A DNA stretch of 64,000 nucleotides, from assembly GCA_001599815.1 (NCBI GenBank), contig BCIA01000004.1:1366862-1430861 (forward strand), read 5' to 3'. Position numbers and translations under genes: made by a program. Within the stretch, counting starts at the first letter, position 1. Every line of letters begins with the position of its first letter. Of this stretch, positions 31,040-40,475 are shown one piece after another. Origin of the DNA: Furcasterigmium furcatum (lineage: Eukaryota > Ascomycota > Sordariomycetes > Glomerellales > Plectosphaerellaceae). The notes beneath the pieces are model-generated. The model saw only the letters and a list, made by a program, of their open reading frames with translations, had not been told where the DNA came from and ran no database searches.

Positions 31040-31348
31040 GGGATGGAATAATATTGGCCATATTCGACTCTTGTACTATGTCATCCTCGAGTTATAAGGT
31101 GTATCATGCGCCTCTGCCATTCATCCACTCTCCGTGTTGAGGTAAAAGTGGCTTGTACCAGGTTCCATGGATGGAAATATTATTTCACGATCTTCCAGTT
31201 GCATCAAATCTCAGCCAGTGTAGCCAGGCGGGAAAGAAACAGCAACAGCCAGACGCAATAGGTCTTCCCTGGGGGGTGAAGGAGACGACGATGTATTCAA
31301 GCAGAACACATTCGACTGGCTCGATGGTCGAGCTGGTGGCCTTCCAAG
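31040..31348. other. Intergenic between convergent genes
   Basis: There is no gene here; it should hold the 3' ends of the uS11 transcript and of the large broken gene. Confidence 0.45.
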
Positions 31349-34300
31349 CTAAATGACAACATAAAACGGCAGTGTCTGGTGGGCTGAACGTCGTTTGACG
31401 TACGGCTTCAGACGTCGGTAAATGCAAACATAGCAATCATCTCCACCAGCCTCCAGAACAGCAAACTGCTTCGACGTCTCGCCTGCAGCGCCAACCTTCC
31501 CAGTCCTATGCTCGGCACTTGAACTGGCGGCGCCTGTTTGTTCTGCCGACAAGAAAGACGCAATGGCCAGCCGCGCCGCCCAGTTGCCCTGTGCCCTCAC
31601 AATGGTCAGACCCGGCGGCACGTCCAACACCTCCTCCCAAGAGTCCACCGTGGTCACATTCTTCCGTATCTCCTCGATAAGTAACGGCCTCTCCTTCTCG
31701 CAGCCCCCTTGACACTTCTTCGAAGGTCTCTGCACCGTAGGCACCAAGTTGTTGTCGAACGCGGACAGGATATCCAGGTCTGTTACCCACTCGGGACCGT
31801 CATGCACGGAGACAACGCACTCGACAAGGAAGACCCGGTGGTCGATGACTCCCTGAGCCCCGTAGTCCACCGGCAGCTCGTGCTTGGTGAACGACAGGTG
31901 CAGCGAGGTGGCGTGGAAGTTGTTCTCCCACTTTCCGTCAAAAGGGGCGTACTGCACCGCGCGGTAAGAGGAGCTGAGCGGTCGCACAAGGGGGGACGCC
32001 GCGGGCAGCACGAGGAGGCTGACACCTGGCCTGCCTACGTTTCCGGCCAGGCGTGTCACGGCCGACTTGCTCACCTGCTTGCCCGGGTCGGAAAGCAGCT
32101 GAGAGAGCACGAAGAGCGAGTTTCCCGACGACAGGCCGAGAACCTGCTCCATGCCCTCGGGCTTGAGGTCGACCACGCCAGTCTCCATCATGGCGATGCA
32201 GCTGAACACCTGCGATCGGGTTGGAATCGTACCCACGTCCCCCCACTTGGGTTCTGCAAACCCCGTGGTGACTACCCTTGAGGAGATTGTCGCGCCGTCC
32301 AGCTGGGTGTAGATCCCTGTTGCGAAGGCAATGTTACGGAGCGGCCGCAGGAGCTCCTCGTTCGCGTGCCTTTCCGCCTCCATAAGCTCCAGAACAGGTT
32401 TTGCAAAGTCGCTCGGGTCGTAGGGGTCCGATCCCTCGAAAAACCGCCACGGAAGAGACGGGTTGATGTTTGTGGAGAGCTGGGCTATGGACTCGTCCAG
32501 GGACACGAGGGAGTCCTGCTGGCCGGCGCGGAGGCCACGGACCTTCTCCTCGAACCGCTCTGTCTTTTTGGCAGGCATCTTCACAAACCAGAGCCTGAAG
32601 AAGTCCTGTGATGAGCGAAGAATCGCGTCGTAGGTCAGCGGCGGGCCAACCCCCCTGAGTCCGTTGGCAATGCGCCCCGACGCTGGCAGAAGCAGGGCAC
32701 CAGTTGTATTCCGCTGCTTCTGCCGCTCCGGAACAAGGTCGGGGGTCTGCAGCAAGCAACCGAGTCGGCGCACTTTCTCCCCATCCAAGGGCTTTCCTCC
32801 TGCCGTTTTGTGTTCGAGGTTGGGGAAGGACGCCGGGTGGTGGTCGAAGTAATCATCAACACGTCTCTTCTCGGTAGCCCGCGGATTACCGGCCTCAAGG
32901 TCGTCAAAGCCTAGATTCACAGCGGACTCGAAGCTGTCGATTGCTTGCTGCATCAAGCCCTCATGGGACACTTCAAAGTCTGATCGGCCGCCATATGCGT
33001 AGACTCGAGTTTCGGGTCTCAGGGAGAGGAGGCGCGTCCCAGATAAATCGCCTTCGCCGATCCAACGGATGTGATGGTACGTAATTACCTTGCTCAGTTT
33101 CTCTTCTTCGACATCCTTGAACTTTCCCTTCTCTGGTGGCAGATCTTGCTGGAGTGCCGGTACTTGTGCTTGAGCAGGCTCATCAGGCGCACTAGCCGCA
33201 GTCAGCGCCCTCAGCTCGACGTGTCGGCGCTTGATCGTCGATGCGTAGAGATGAGTGAAAGAGGACTTGGACCGAGGGGATATCCAGGTGATAAGCGAGT
33301 CATCGGGCTCCAGTTCTGCGTAAGAGCAAAGCTCTCGGAGATATTGGATGGCACATTCTGCCGGGCTGTCCTTGGCCAAGGAGCTGAGGATGTGTCGGGA
33401 CCTCAAACCAAACCAGGGAAGGGATGCTCGACCACTCCTAACGCCCATGAGTTTGTCTCCACGGCGGTGCCCGAAGTCGATCAGCTGCGTGCAATGTCGC
33501 CTGTGCGCTTCGGGGGCGTTGAGGAGTTCCAAGGCTGCACTCGCCAGGAGCTTGAGCCACTGCGGCCTCGCCTGGCGTGATTTCACCCGCTCAACACAAT
33601 CCCACAGCGCAATAACCCAGCGCGCTACGGGCTCTGGGTTCTCATGGCGCCCTGTCCCCCAGAGTCGAAGGAGACTGCCGAAGGCGACGAGGTGGAGGTC
33701 TGAGATGGATAACCTGTCGTCCGCCGTGCCGACCACGTCGACCGGCCTCCCGTAGTACCGAAAGTGGGAGAGGGAAACGGACCAGTAGATACCGCTGCCC
33801 TCCTGGTCGTCGGCGCCGTTGGCCCTCGTCATCCCGACCGTGGCTGAGCCGGCGAACCTCATCAACTCGTCACCCACATCTACGACCTTGACGGGGCTGC
33901 TCAGGACCGTGAGGCGCGGGTACAGGTGCCACGACGACATGGCGAGGAGCACGGCGCCGTTGGAGACGGCGAGCGCCTCCCCCATCAAGAGCCGCTCGAG
34001 ACCGCTCATGGCGGTTGACCAGACGCCCCTGACGTTCGCCGAGAGGGCCACGCCACTGTTGACAGCCATGCTGAGGTTCTTGCTGATGAGCTGGAACTAC
34101 GTGTGCTGTCTGGCCATGGCTCCGTCAGCCGTCTGCAGCCAGGCCCGCGCACTCGCGTCTAATTGCTGGAGCTCTTCCCTCGGGATCCTCTGGCCAGCAG
34201 CGCTGGCGGCGGCGAGCTGCAGGAGGCCGAAGCTGGAGCTCGTGGACAGGCCGTCACGGAGCTCGCGCTGCCGCTCGGCCACCAGCTCCACCCAGATGGA

Positions 34301-34761
34301 GGTCGCGACGGCCGGGTCCTCGAACGCCCGCGGCAGGAGGCACGCAAGAAGGTGGATGGCTATCGAGCCGAGCCCGACGTCGCAGCGGCCCAGATGGATG
34401 TCGCGTCGATGCCGACGTACGCCGCGAATGGGCCATGTCGCTGTGCGCTCCCTGGCGGATTCGTTCCGGGTGTCTCCACGATATGCGTCGCTCGTTTGCC
34501 GTAGGCCGATATGAGCAACGGCGTGTGTGGGATAGTCGCTTCAAAGAGGGCACCGAGTTTGCGCGCCGTCTGGTGCGCCGGGCCACATTCAGCGTCTTCC
34601 TGTCGTCGCCGGGTCAGGGCTGTTCCCACGCTGGCGTACTCGGGTGGCGCATTGAGTTTGACGAGGGAGAAGTCGAAGTTCAAGTTTGCGAGGGCGAAGA
34701 CGTTTTCGTTCTTGGCCGTGAGGAACGCGGCCGAGACCTTGTCTATTGATCCTAGTGACAT
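31349..34761 (-). pseudogene. Large conserved fungal protein gene of unknown function, with frameshift and in-frame stop
   Basis: The locus would encode about 1,130 residues of a long Pezizomycotina family of unknown function. The start MSLGSIDKVSAAFLTAKNEN (ATG at 34761) leads to FSLVKLNAPPEY, HTPLLISAYGKRAT and FAAYVGIDATSIWAAATSGS. At about 34360 the frame breaks: five bases stand where three would keep frame, and the sequence resumes in another frame as IAIHLLACLL...ATSIWVELVAERQREL. A TAG at about 34097 then interrupts this frame before FQLISKNLSMAVNSGV. The rest (34069-31349) is one open frame of 906 residues with no further damage. An intron does not remove either lesion in an obvious way. 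It may be a recent pseudogene, or the two lesions may be sequence errors; a downstream start at 34069 would give a shortened protein. Confidence 0.75.
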
Positions 34762-36082
34762 CGTCGGTTCTTAGGACTTGATCTTTGAAGTTTGGCTCTT
34801 CAGGTTTCTGCAGGAGAAAGATTATTCACGAGGGGCTTCTTTATGTCCAGCCAGAGGCAGCCTGATCATGCCTGACATAGTACGACCCTGCCGGCTGGTC
34901 TGGTTGCCTGGCTGCAGCCTGCTTCGATGTCAGCACGGCGCAGCAACTGACGGATCTAATGGCTTTCTTCCATCCATCTGCAGGTGGTCTGTTTGGGTGC
35001 CGCTCAGCTGAGACGGTGACTTCTTGGCCGCCCTGCTGCGGCCGCCCAACCCGACGCAGCATCGGTATGCTCCCAACCGCCTTCCAACCGCTCCTTCTGC
35101 CATACCAATTACGACATCCACCTGCGCGGTCTCGATGGCGGCGGTATCCAATACTTAAGACTTCTCGGCGAGGCTGGCGCACCTCTCGGGCAGGGCGGCG
35201 AGAAGCATCGAGGGGGCCAGCGAGTGACAGGCTTCATCCTGAGCGGAACGAAAGATCATGGAGGGAGTGAATGTACAAGGCATCTACTCCAACACTGACG
35301 AGGCAAAGTGGGAAAACACCTGGTTTCGCATCATGCTAAGCGTGCAAGGGTGGCTTACTGAGCCGTCTCGGGGCCGATGAAGCCACAGCCTATGGCTTGG
35401 CCATGGTGATCTCAATAGAACCCACGATTCATCGCCTCCATATTCTTAGCATGTGGACGTCGTTCTTGACCGGTCGTTTCTACGAGTCGCTGAGCTGACA
35501 CAAGACGTTCCTCCACTGATGAGCCTCAACCCTGGACCGGGATCGTCCGTTGCAGCACAAACCGCCCTGAGCAAGCTAGAGTGGGTAGCAGGTAGCCAAA
35601 ACTACCAGCAGCTCGGGACAGGTCATTGGATCAAAGAATCGGTGGAAGAGCTGACTTCTTTGTTAATGATTTGTGAGGGGAATAGACTACACCATGGTAG
35701 ATCTTGCTCCATTAGGAGAATCCCTAACTTTAAATACTAGTATCAAGCTTAGATGAATTCCTCTCCAAAAGGCAAAGGCTCAAACCATCGGCAGCTTCGG
35801 ATCCAATCAGCGGCTTTCCTACCTTTAAGCTCACCTGATGATGTCGGGTACCTTTGGACGCCTTGATCGTTGAACATGATCAGCCGTTGAGCAGCAACCG
35901 TCTTGGAGGTACCGAGAGGCTGGATTAGGGAAGCTTGGCTTTAAACTTTGTGGTATGCCTCCCCCATCCAACAGAGCGTCGCTGATACCCTCCCCCGCGC
36001 TTGATCATTCACGTTGTCCGGAGTTCTTAAACTTGAAGGGCCAATAATCGTGGAGTCGATGAATACATGCTATTTCCCCGTG
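34762..36082. other. Intergenic, no supported gene
   Basis: Frames at 34778-35270 overlap on both strands and lack family features, as does 35453-35740. The 3' end is the empty-site flank of the pogo insertion. Confidence 0.4.
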
Positions 36083-36084
36083 TA

Positions 36085-36134
36085 ACGTCCCACACCCATT
36101 ACCTGGCCACCCCCCTTACCTGGCCACCCCAAAA
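36085..36134 (+). repeat. 5' terminal inverted repeat of the pogo element
   Basis: This repeat begins ACGTCCCACACCCATTACC and ends CCACCCCAAAA. It matches the reverse complement of 37892-37941 except for one T/C difference. Confidence 0.93.
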
Positions 36135-36235
36135 CTCCACACCGCTTCTTTGACCACCCCAACTAAATCGCTCATATCTTTACGAAACCTAGATAGATTT
36201 CTTCCAGACTTTCTACAGCTNTAGATCTATCAATT

Positions 36236-37843
36236 ATGAAGACCTATACAGAAGATGACGTCGACCANGCTCTTGAAGCTATCGCAAATGGGCAATCTAT
36301 CCGCAAGGCTTCCCTGGAGTGGGGCATTCCTAGGTCAACCCTTTNAACGCGTGCCTATGGGGTCCAACCCAAGGAAACTGCCCATACCCAACGGCAGAAG
36401 CTATCCCCGACCCAGGAAAAACAGCTATCAGAATGGATCCGGATCCAGGCTGCCCTAGGGCTCCCCCCAACCCATCAACAAGTCAGGGATTTCGCAGACC
36501 GGATACTACGCCTCCGAGGAGACCCCCAGGGCATCGGGAAGAACTGGTTCCAAGCCTTCCTCAAGAGGAACCCATCTATCAAGGTCCATAGAGCCAGGCC
36601 TATCGATTCCCAGCGTATCAACGGAGCCTCAGCTGACGTTATCAGGACTTGGTTCCGACGTCTAGCCGTCCCAGAGATCCAGGCTATCCAGCCAGCCAAC
36701 AGATACAATATGGATGAGACGGGTATCCTAGAGGGTCGAGGGGCCAACGGTCTGGTCCTGGGATCCTCTGGGAGCCAGGCTCTCCGGAAAAAGCAGCCAG
36801 GATCCAGAGCCTGGACGTCTATCCTCGAGTGTATCAGTGCAAAAGGATCCCTGCTCCCACCCTTGGTTATCTTTAAGGGCAAGACAGTCCAACAGCAGTG
36901 GTTCCCTCTGGATCTGGTTCACTATACCCAATGGAAGTTCACGGCAACAGATAACGGCTGGACCAGCGATTCAACAGCTATCTATTGGTTGCAAGAGGTC
37001 TTCATCCCAGCTACCCAACCAACAGATCCATCCCAGCCCAGGCTGTTAATCCTAGATGGGCATGGCAGTCACGAGACAACAGAATTTATGTATCTCTGCT
37101 ACAGCAATAATATCCAACTGGTTTTCCTGCCTCCCCATACGTCCCACGTCCTTCAACCTCTTGATCAGTCTGTCTTTGGACCCTTGAAGGCAGCCTATAA
37201 GAAGGAGCTGGGATCCCTGGAGACCTGGAACGATTCAACAGTTGTGGGCAAACGGAACTTTCTATCCTGTTATCAGAAGGCTCGCGAGACTGCCTGTTCA
37301 GACCAGAACATCAGGAGTGGATGGAAATCGACAGGTCTATGGCCAGTATCCCTGGCCAAGCCCCTCCTGAGCCCTCTACTCCTAGATAACAGCAACGGGG
37401 CTAGCAGCACAGTCAACAGTATCCTGGATAGAGCTGTTGGATCCAGAGCTATCGAAAACTGGGATATAGCTGGGTCTGCAGTAGCTTGGTCGACGCCCAG
37501 GAAGGCAGCTGATCTCCAGGGCCAGCTACGCCTATATAGCCAGCTGGATCAACCTACCAGTACGCAACGCCTACTATTCAGAAAGGTCCAAAAGGGATTC
37601 AACGAGAAGGACTACGCCCTTGCAACCTCGCAACAGAAGATCCAGATCCTAGAGGCCCAGTTGGAAGCAGCCAGGCCTAGGAAAAAGAAGAAGGTCCAGA
37701 TCAGCCCCAATTCGAAGTTCGCCGACATCAACGCTATCCATAGGGCCCAGATTGAGGCTGGCGATAAAATAGATCAGATAGATGGATCCAGCGACGATGA
37801 AATACCCAGTGGCCCAGAGGACTGTATCACAGTTGCAGCGTAG
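36236..37843 (+). CDS. Pogo/Fot1-family transposase
   Basis: This is a 535-residue, uninterrupted transposase. An N-terminal psq-type helix-turn-helix (IANGQSIRKASLEWGIPRSTL, about residues 16-36) is followed by a CENP-B/Tc5-type DNA-binding domain (LSPTQEKQLSEWIRIQAALG and FADRILRLRGDPQGIGKNWFQAFLKR, about 55-112). The DDE_1 catalytic core has NMDETGI, LLILDGHGSHET and VLQPLDQSVFGPLK, whose aspartates fit the DDD triad of pogo elements. A basic patch RPRKKKKV near residue 480 may be a nuclear localisation signal. Two ambiguous bases leave two unknown residues (at about 11 and 37). No disabling mutation is visible, so the protein may be active. Confidence 0.95.
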   Translation: MKTYTEDDVDXALEAIANGQSIRKASLEWGIPRSTLXTRAYGVQPKETAHTQRQKLSPTQEKQLSEWIRIQAALGLPPTHQQVRDFADRILRLRGDPQGIGKNWFQAFLKRNPSIKVHRARPIDSQRINGASADVIRTWFRRLAVPEIQAIQPANRYNMDETGILEGRGANGLVLGSSGSQALRKKQPGSRAWTSILECISAKGSLLPPLVIFKGKTVQQQWFPLDLVHYTQWKFTATDNGWTSDSTAIYWLQEVFIPATQPTDPSQPRLLILDGHGSHETTEFMYLCYSNNIQLVFLPPHTSHVLQPLDQSVFGPLKAAYKKELGSLETWNDSTVVGKRNFLSCYQKARETACSDQNIRSGWKSTGLWPVSLAKPLLSPLLLDNSNGASSTVNSILDRAVGSRAIENWDIAGSAVAWSTPRKAADLQGQLRLYSQLDQPTSTQRLLFRKVQKGFNEKDYALATSQQKIQILEAQLEAARPRKKKKVQISPNSKFADINAIHRAQIEAGDKIDQIDGSSDDEIPSGPEDCITVAA

Positions 37844-37891
37844 CCAGTTTTAATTGATCTTGAAGTTGGTGTCGCGATTCTGGTGACGTTT

Positions 37892-37941
37892 TTTTGGGGT
37901 GGCCAGGTGAGGGGGGTGGCCAGGTAATGGGTGTGGGACGT
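37892..37941 (-). repeat. 3' terminal inverted repeat of the pogo element
   Basis: This is the reverse complement of the 5' repeat with one mismatch, followed by TA and then non-repeat sequence. Confidence 0.93.
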
Positions 37942-37943
37942 TA

Positions 37944-38377
37944 TCGCAAGATCCCAACTAACCGACATGGCCCGTGACGGTCTCCCATGTCGAGGAGCTG
38001 GAACAGACAGCCACAGCCCAGCTTATGACGCTGTCCGATGGCACTGTATCCCATCTAAGGTTTGTCCGCCAGCCATCGGGCTCGCCGGATCAGTTTGAGG
38101 ACATCAGACGAGTTGGACTCGACTTTCGTCCCGTCAATATGGTATGGTTGTTCTAGTATGTGGGCGATCAAGATCCAGATCCAGGGCTAGTTCGGAATCG
38201 GGACGTGCTGGTTGATCGGTGCCAGAAGTCTGGAAGATGAACAAACGGCCTGATGGTTACAAAGATCGGGCTCCTTGCAACTTGCCTCTTCCATATTTCA
38301 ATACTGCGACACACGACGGGAAGCCGTATTCGTTCCCTACCATCCTTTTCGAGGTCACTCGATTACCGACGTACACA
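37944..38377. other. Flank between transposon and secreted-protein gene
   Basis: A 60-codon frame at 37974-38156 begins with GTG and ends soon after a donor-like GTATGG. Its composition is protein-like (SHVEELEQTATAQLM, QFEDIRRVGLDF), so it could be an exon fragment, but no gene could be built. Nothing else is seen. Confidence 0.35.
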
Positions 38378-38953
38378 ATGAGACCCTTTACTCTCAGTAT
38401 TGCCTTGTTGGCTGTTGCCACGAATGCAGCACCTCTCGATGGATCTCGGGACCTTCAGCATGTATGTTCAAGGCTTTCAAGAGGCTGCCAGTCTTGTGCT
38501 CAACGCTGATTACCTTCCAGCGCTCTGCCGGGTCAGATGTATGTTGAAACACGTGGATCCCTTAGCGATCTTTGTTACTGTCATCACCGCTATGGGATCC
38601 GGGACTGGAAATTCCTATGATGATCAGAACGGCGGCTAACAGTCCATCACCTATAGGGTATCGAACCCGCTGAACCTGTCTCCTTGGTAAGTCCTAACAA
38701 TCCACAAATCGATGCTTCAAGAAACTAATACGGTTGCTTGGAGAACCTTGAAAGGGACGCAACTGCCTGGGATCAGCCTAAGCCACGCGACATCATCGAA
38801 GAGGTCAGGGGCAGCAACCGGGGTGACTCCCCCCACGGTCGTGGACGTGGAGGAGCTCCTCGTGGACGCGGACGTGGAGGATATGGTCGCGGAGGAACTG
38901 ATCGTGGTGGACACGGACGCGGGCGCGGACGCGGACGTGGACGTGGCAGTTAG
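38378..38953 (+). CDS. Predicted secreted Arg-Gly-rich (RGG) small protein with tiny exons
   Basis: Exons 38378-38461, 38521-38538 (18 bp), 38657-38686 (30 bp) and 38744-38953 all join in phase 0 and give about 113 residues. The introns begin GTATGT, GTATGT and GTAAGT. A signal peptide (MRPFTLSIALLAVATNAAP) is followed by a short linker (RSAGSD, GIEPAEPVSL), then NLERDATAWDQPKPRDIIEE. The C-terminal half consists of RGG/GRG repeats (HGRGRGGAPRGRGRGG, YGRGGTDRGGHGRGRGRGRG). RGG regions usually bind RNA or other polyanions inside cells, so joining one to a secretion signal is unusual. The gene starts 437 bp from the end of the pogo element. The micro-exon model is my inference from splice signals and phase; the last acceptor (CTTGGAG) is the weakest junction. 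Confidence 0.6.
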
Positions 38954-39179
38954 AGTATCTTGGCTTCAATCTCACGTCGGGCAGATATCTGGAAACACGA
39001 TACGGACTGCGAACACGCCAGTAATCAGCAAAGTTGTTGGATATCGAAACCGCACCGTCGGGGCGTGATTCTCCCTCTCTGAACATGTACAAGGTCGGAG
39101 TCGGGCCGGGGGAAGACATGCCTGCTAGTCATACCGAGTGGAAACAGAGCACGCAAATGCTCCCGCTCTCCAGTGACCA

Positions 39180-40214
39180 TTAGTCGCTCTTCTTCGCACC
39201 AGCCACGGCCTCGTACGCCCGCCTCTTCGCCCCCATGAGCTTGACCATCTCCTTGGTGAAGAGACCCTCCGGAATCCACGGCAGCACCCTCAGCTGGAGG
39301 TCATGCACCCAGTACGGCGAGAACGACCTCGTCCCCGCCGCGACCGCGTTGTCGGCCGTGCGGACCAGACACCTCCCGTACTCGTCCCAGCTCGGCGCAG
39401 AGTCCTCGAGGCCGACATGGTTTTGCTGCGTGCGGACATCGCCAGGGATAACAGCCAGGCAGTCGATGTGCCTCGTGGCCGGGTCCGCCCCAGCCTCGCG
39501 CGCGATGGCCGTGCTGAAGGCCAGGACGAACGCCTTCGCGGCGGAGTAGAGGCTCACCCACGGGAAGCCGGAGTGCGAGCCCGAGGAAATGTTCAGGATG
39601 AGGCATCTCGTCTCCGCGCGGCTCGTGAAAGTCCGCAGCATGAGAGGCGTGAGGTGGGCCATGAAGCGCGCGTTGTGGGAGACGATGCGGTCGATGTCCG
39701 AGATGGTGTAGCTGACTGCTGGGCGCATGGAGGGCGGCGCGATGGAGTTGCCGCCGCCCACGTTGTTGACGAGGATGGTGATGTGGAGGTCCGCGAGGGA
39801 CTGCACCATGCGCTCCTGGTCCTCCCCGGTGGCTGTGATGGCGTCCATGACGACGATGCGTACCTGAGCGCCTGGGGTTCTGCTCTCAAGGTATCGCTTG
39901 GCCGCCGCGAGTTCGTCGGCTAGATGGCCTAGCAGCACGACGCCGAAGCCCTGGTTGACGAGCTCTTGGGCCGTACCGAGCCCGATGCCGGCGCTTGCGC
40001 CCGTGACGAGGGCGTATGTTGTTTCCGGGCCATTTCGCTTGTAAGAGCGCAGTGACTGAGCGGGGAGAAAGAAATGTAGGCGAATAAAGCCGAAGACTGA
40101 GTACAGGGCGCGAAGCACAACGATCCCGCCGATGCTGCTCAGCGCGAGAGTCCAGATGTTGGCCATGCTGTCGGCGGCGGCGTTGCACTCAAAAGTCGAA
40201 ACCATTGCCGACAT
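39180..40214 (-). CDS. Short-chain dehydrogenase, very-long-chain 3-ketoacyl-CoA reductase type
   Basis: This is an intronless protein of 344 residues. An N-terminal membrane helix (IWTLALSSIGGIVVLRALYSVFGFI, about 19-43) precedes the SDR fold. It has the cofactor loop TGASAGIG, the NNVGG motif, a serine in LILNISSGS, and the catalytic YSAAK (Tyr and Lys present). The C-terminal SPYWVHDLQLRVLPWIP resembles KAR/hydroxysteroid-dehydrogenase-12 proteins of the ER that reduce 3-ketoacyl-CoA in very-long-chain fatty-acid elongation. As the essential KAR gene is usually more conserved, this may be a paralogue with another substrate. It lies 261 bp downstream of the co-oriented AtuA-like gene. Confidence 0.87.
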   Translation of the reverse strand: MSAMVSTFECNAAADSMANIWTLALSSIGGIVVLRALYSVFGFIRLHFFLPAQSLRSYKRNGPETTYALVTGASAGIGLGTAQELVNQGFGVVLLGHLADELAAAKRYLESRTPGAQVRIVVMDAITATGEDQERMVQSLADLHITILVNNVGGGNSIAPPSMRPAVSYTISDIDRIVSHNARFMAHLTPLMLRTFTSRAETRCLILNISSGSHSGFPWVSLYSAAKAFVLAFSTAIAREAGADPATRHIDCLAVIPGDVRTQQNHVGLEDSAPSWDEYGRCLVRTADNAVAAGTRSFSPYWVHDLQLRVLPWIPEGLFTKEMVKLMGAKRRAYEAVAGAKKSD

Positions 40215-40475
40215 GGAGGGGGAGAGCTTGCTAATATTCTCTGGCGGTAAACGCGGGACTTTCGCATCGGGCTAGACGGTGGGAACATCGCAGGGATCAA
40301 AACCGACGTCAGCTTACGCCCCCGACCACGTCGATTCGCGAGCAGACGAATGAATCACCAGGATAAGGCCCCACGAATGCGAGCGGCTATTTTCAGGTTC
40401 TCAAATCACTTAAAGATGATCCATTAGTCCAAGCTTCTCCAAAGACATCTATGTAACCACGGCGTCGCATCGCGC

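Larger units (their letters stand above)
36085..37941 (+). mobile_element. Complete Fot1/pogo-like DNA transposon
   Basis: This 1,857-bp element is flanked by TA on both sides (36083-36084 and 37942-37943), the target duplication of the Tc1/mariner superfamily. It has about 50-bp terminal inverted repeats with one mismatch. Each repeat holds two copies of an internal motif (ACCTGGCCACCCC), as expected for transposase-binding sites. It carries one transposase gene of full family length. Three ambiguous bases (N at 36221, 36268 and 36345) fall only in this element, suggesting that reads from several near-identical copies were merged. Size and repeat length are close to Fot1 (about 1.9 kb, 44-bp repeats). 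Confidence 0.95.

Noticed and set aside
38712..39068. 118-codon acidic frame across the RGG exon
   Set aside because: It is the alternative reading frame of the GA/GC-rich repeat (VDVEELLVDADVED) and has no start context. The RGG frame follows a signal-peptide exon in phase.
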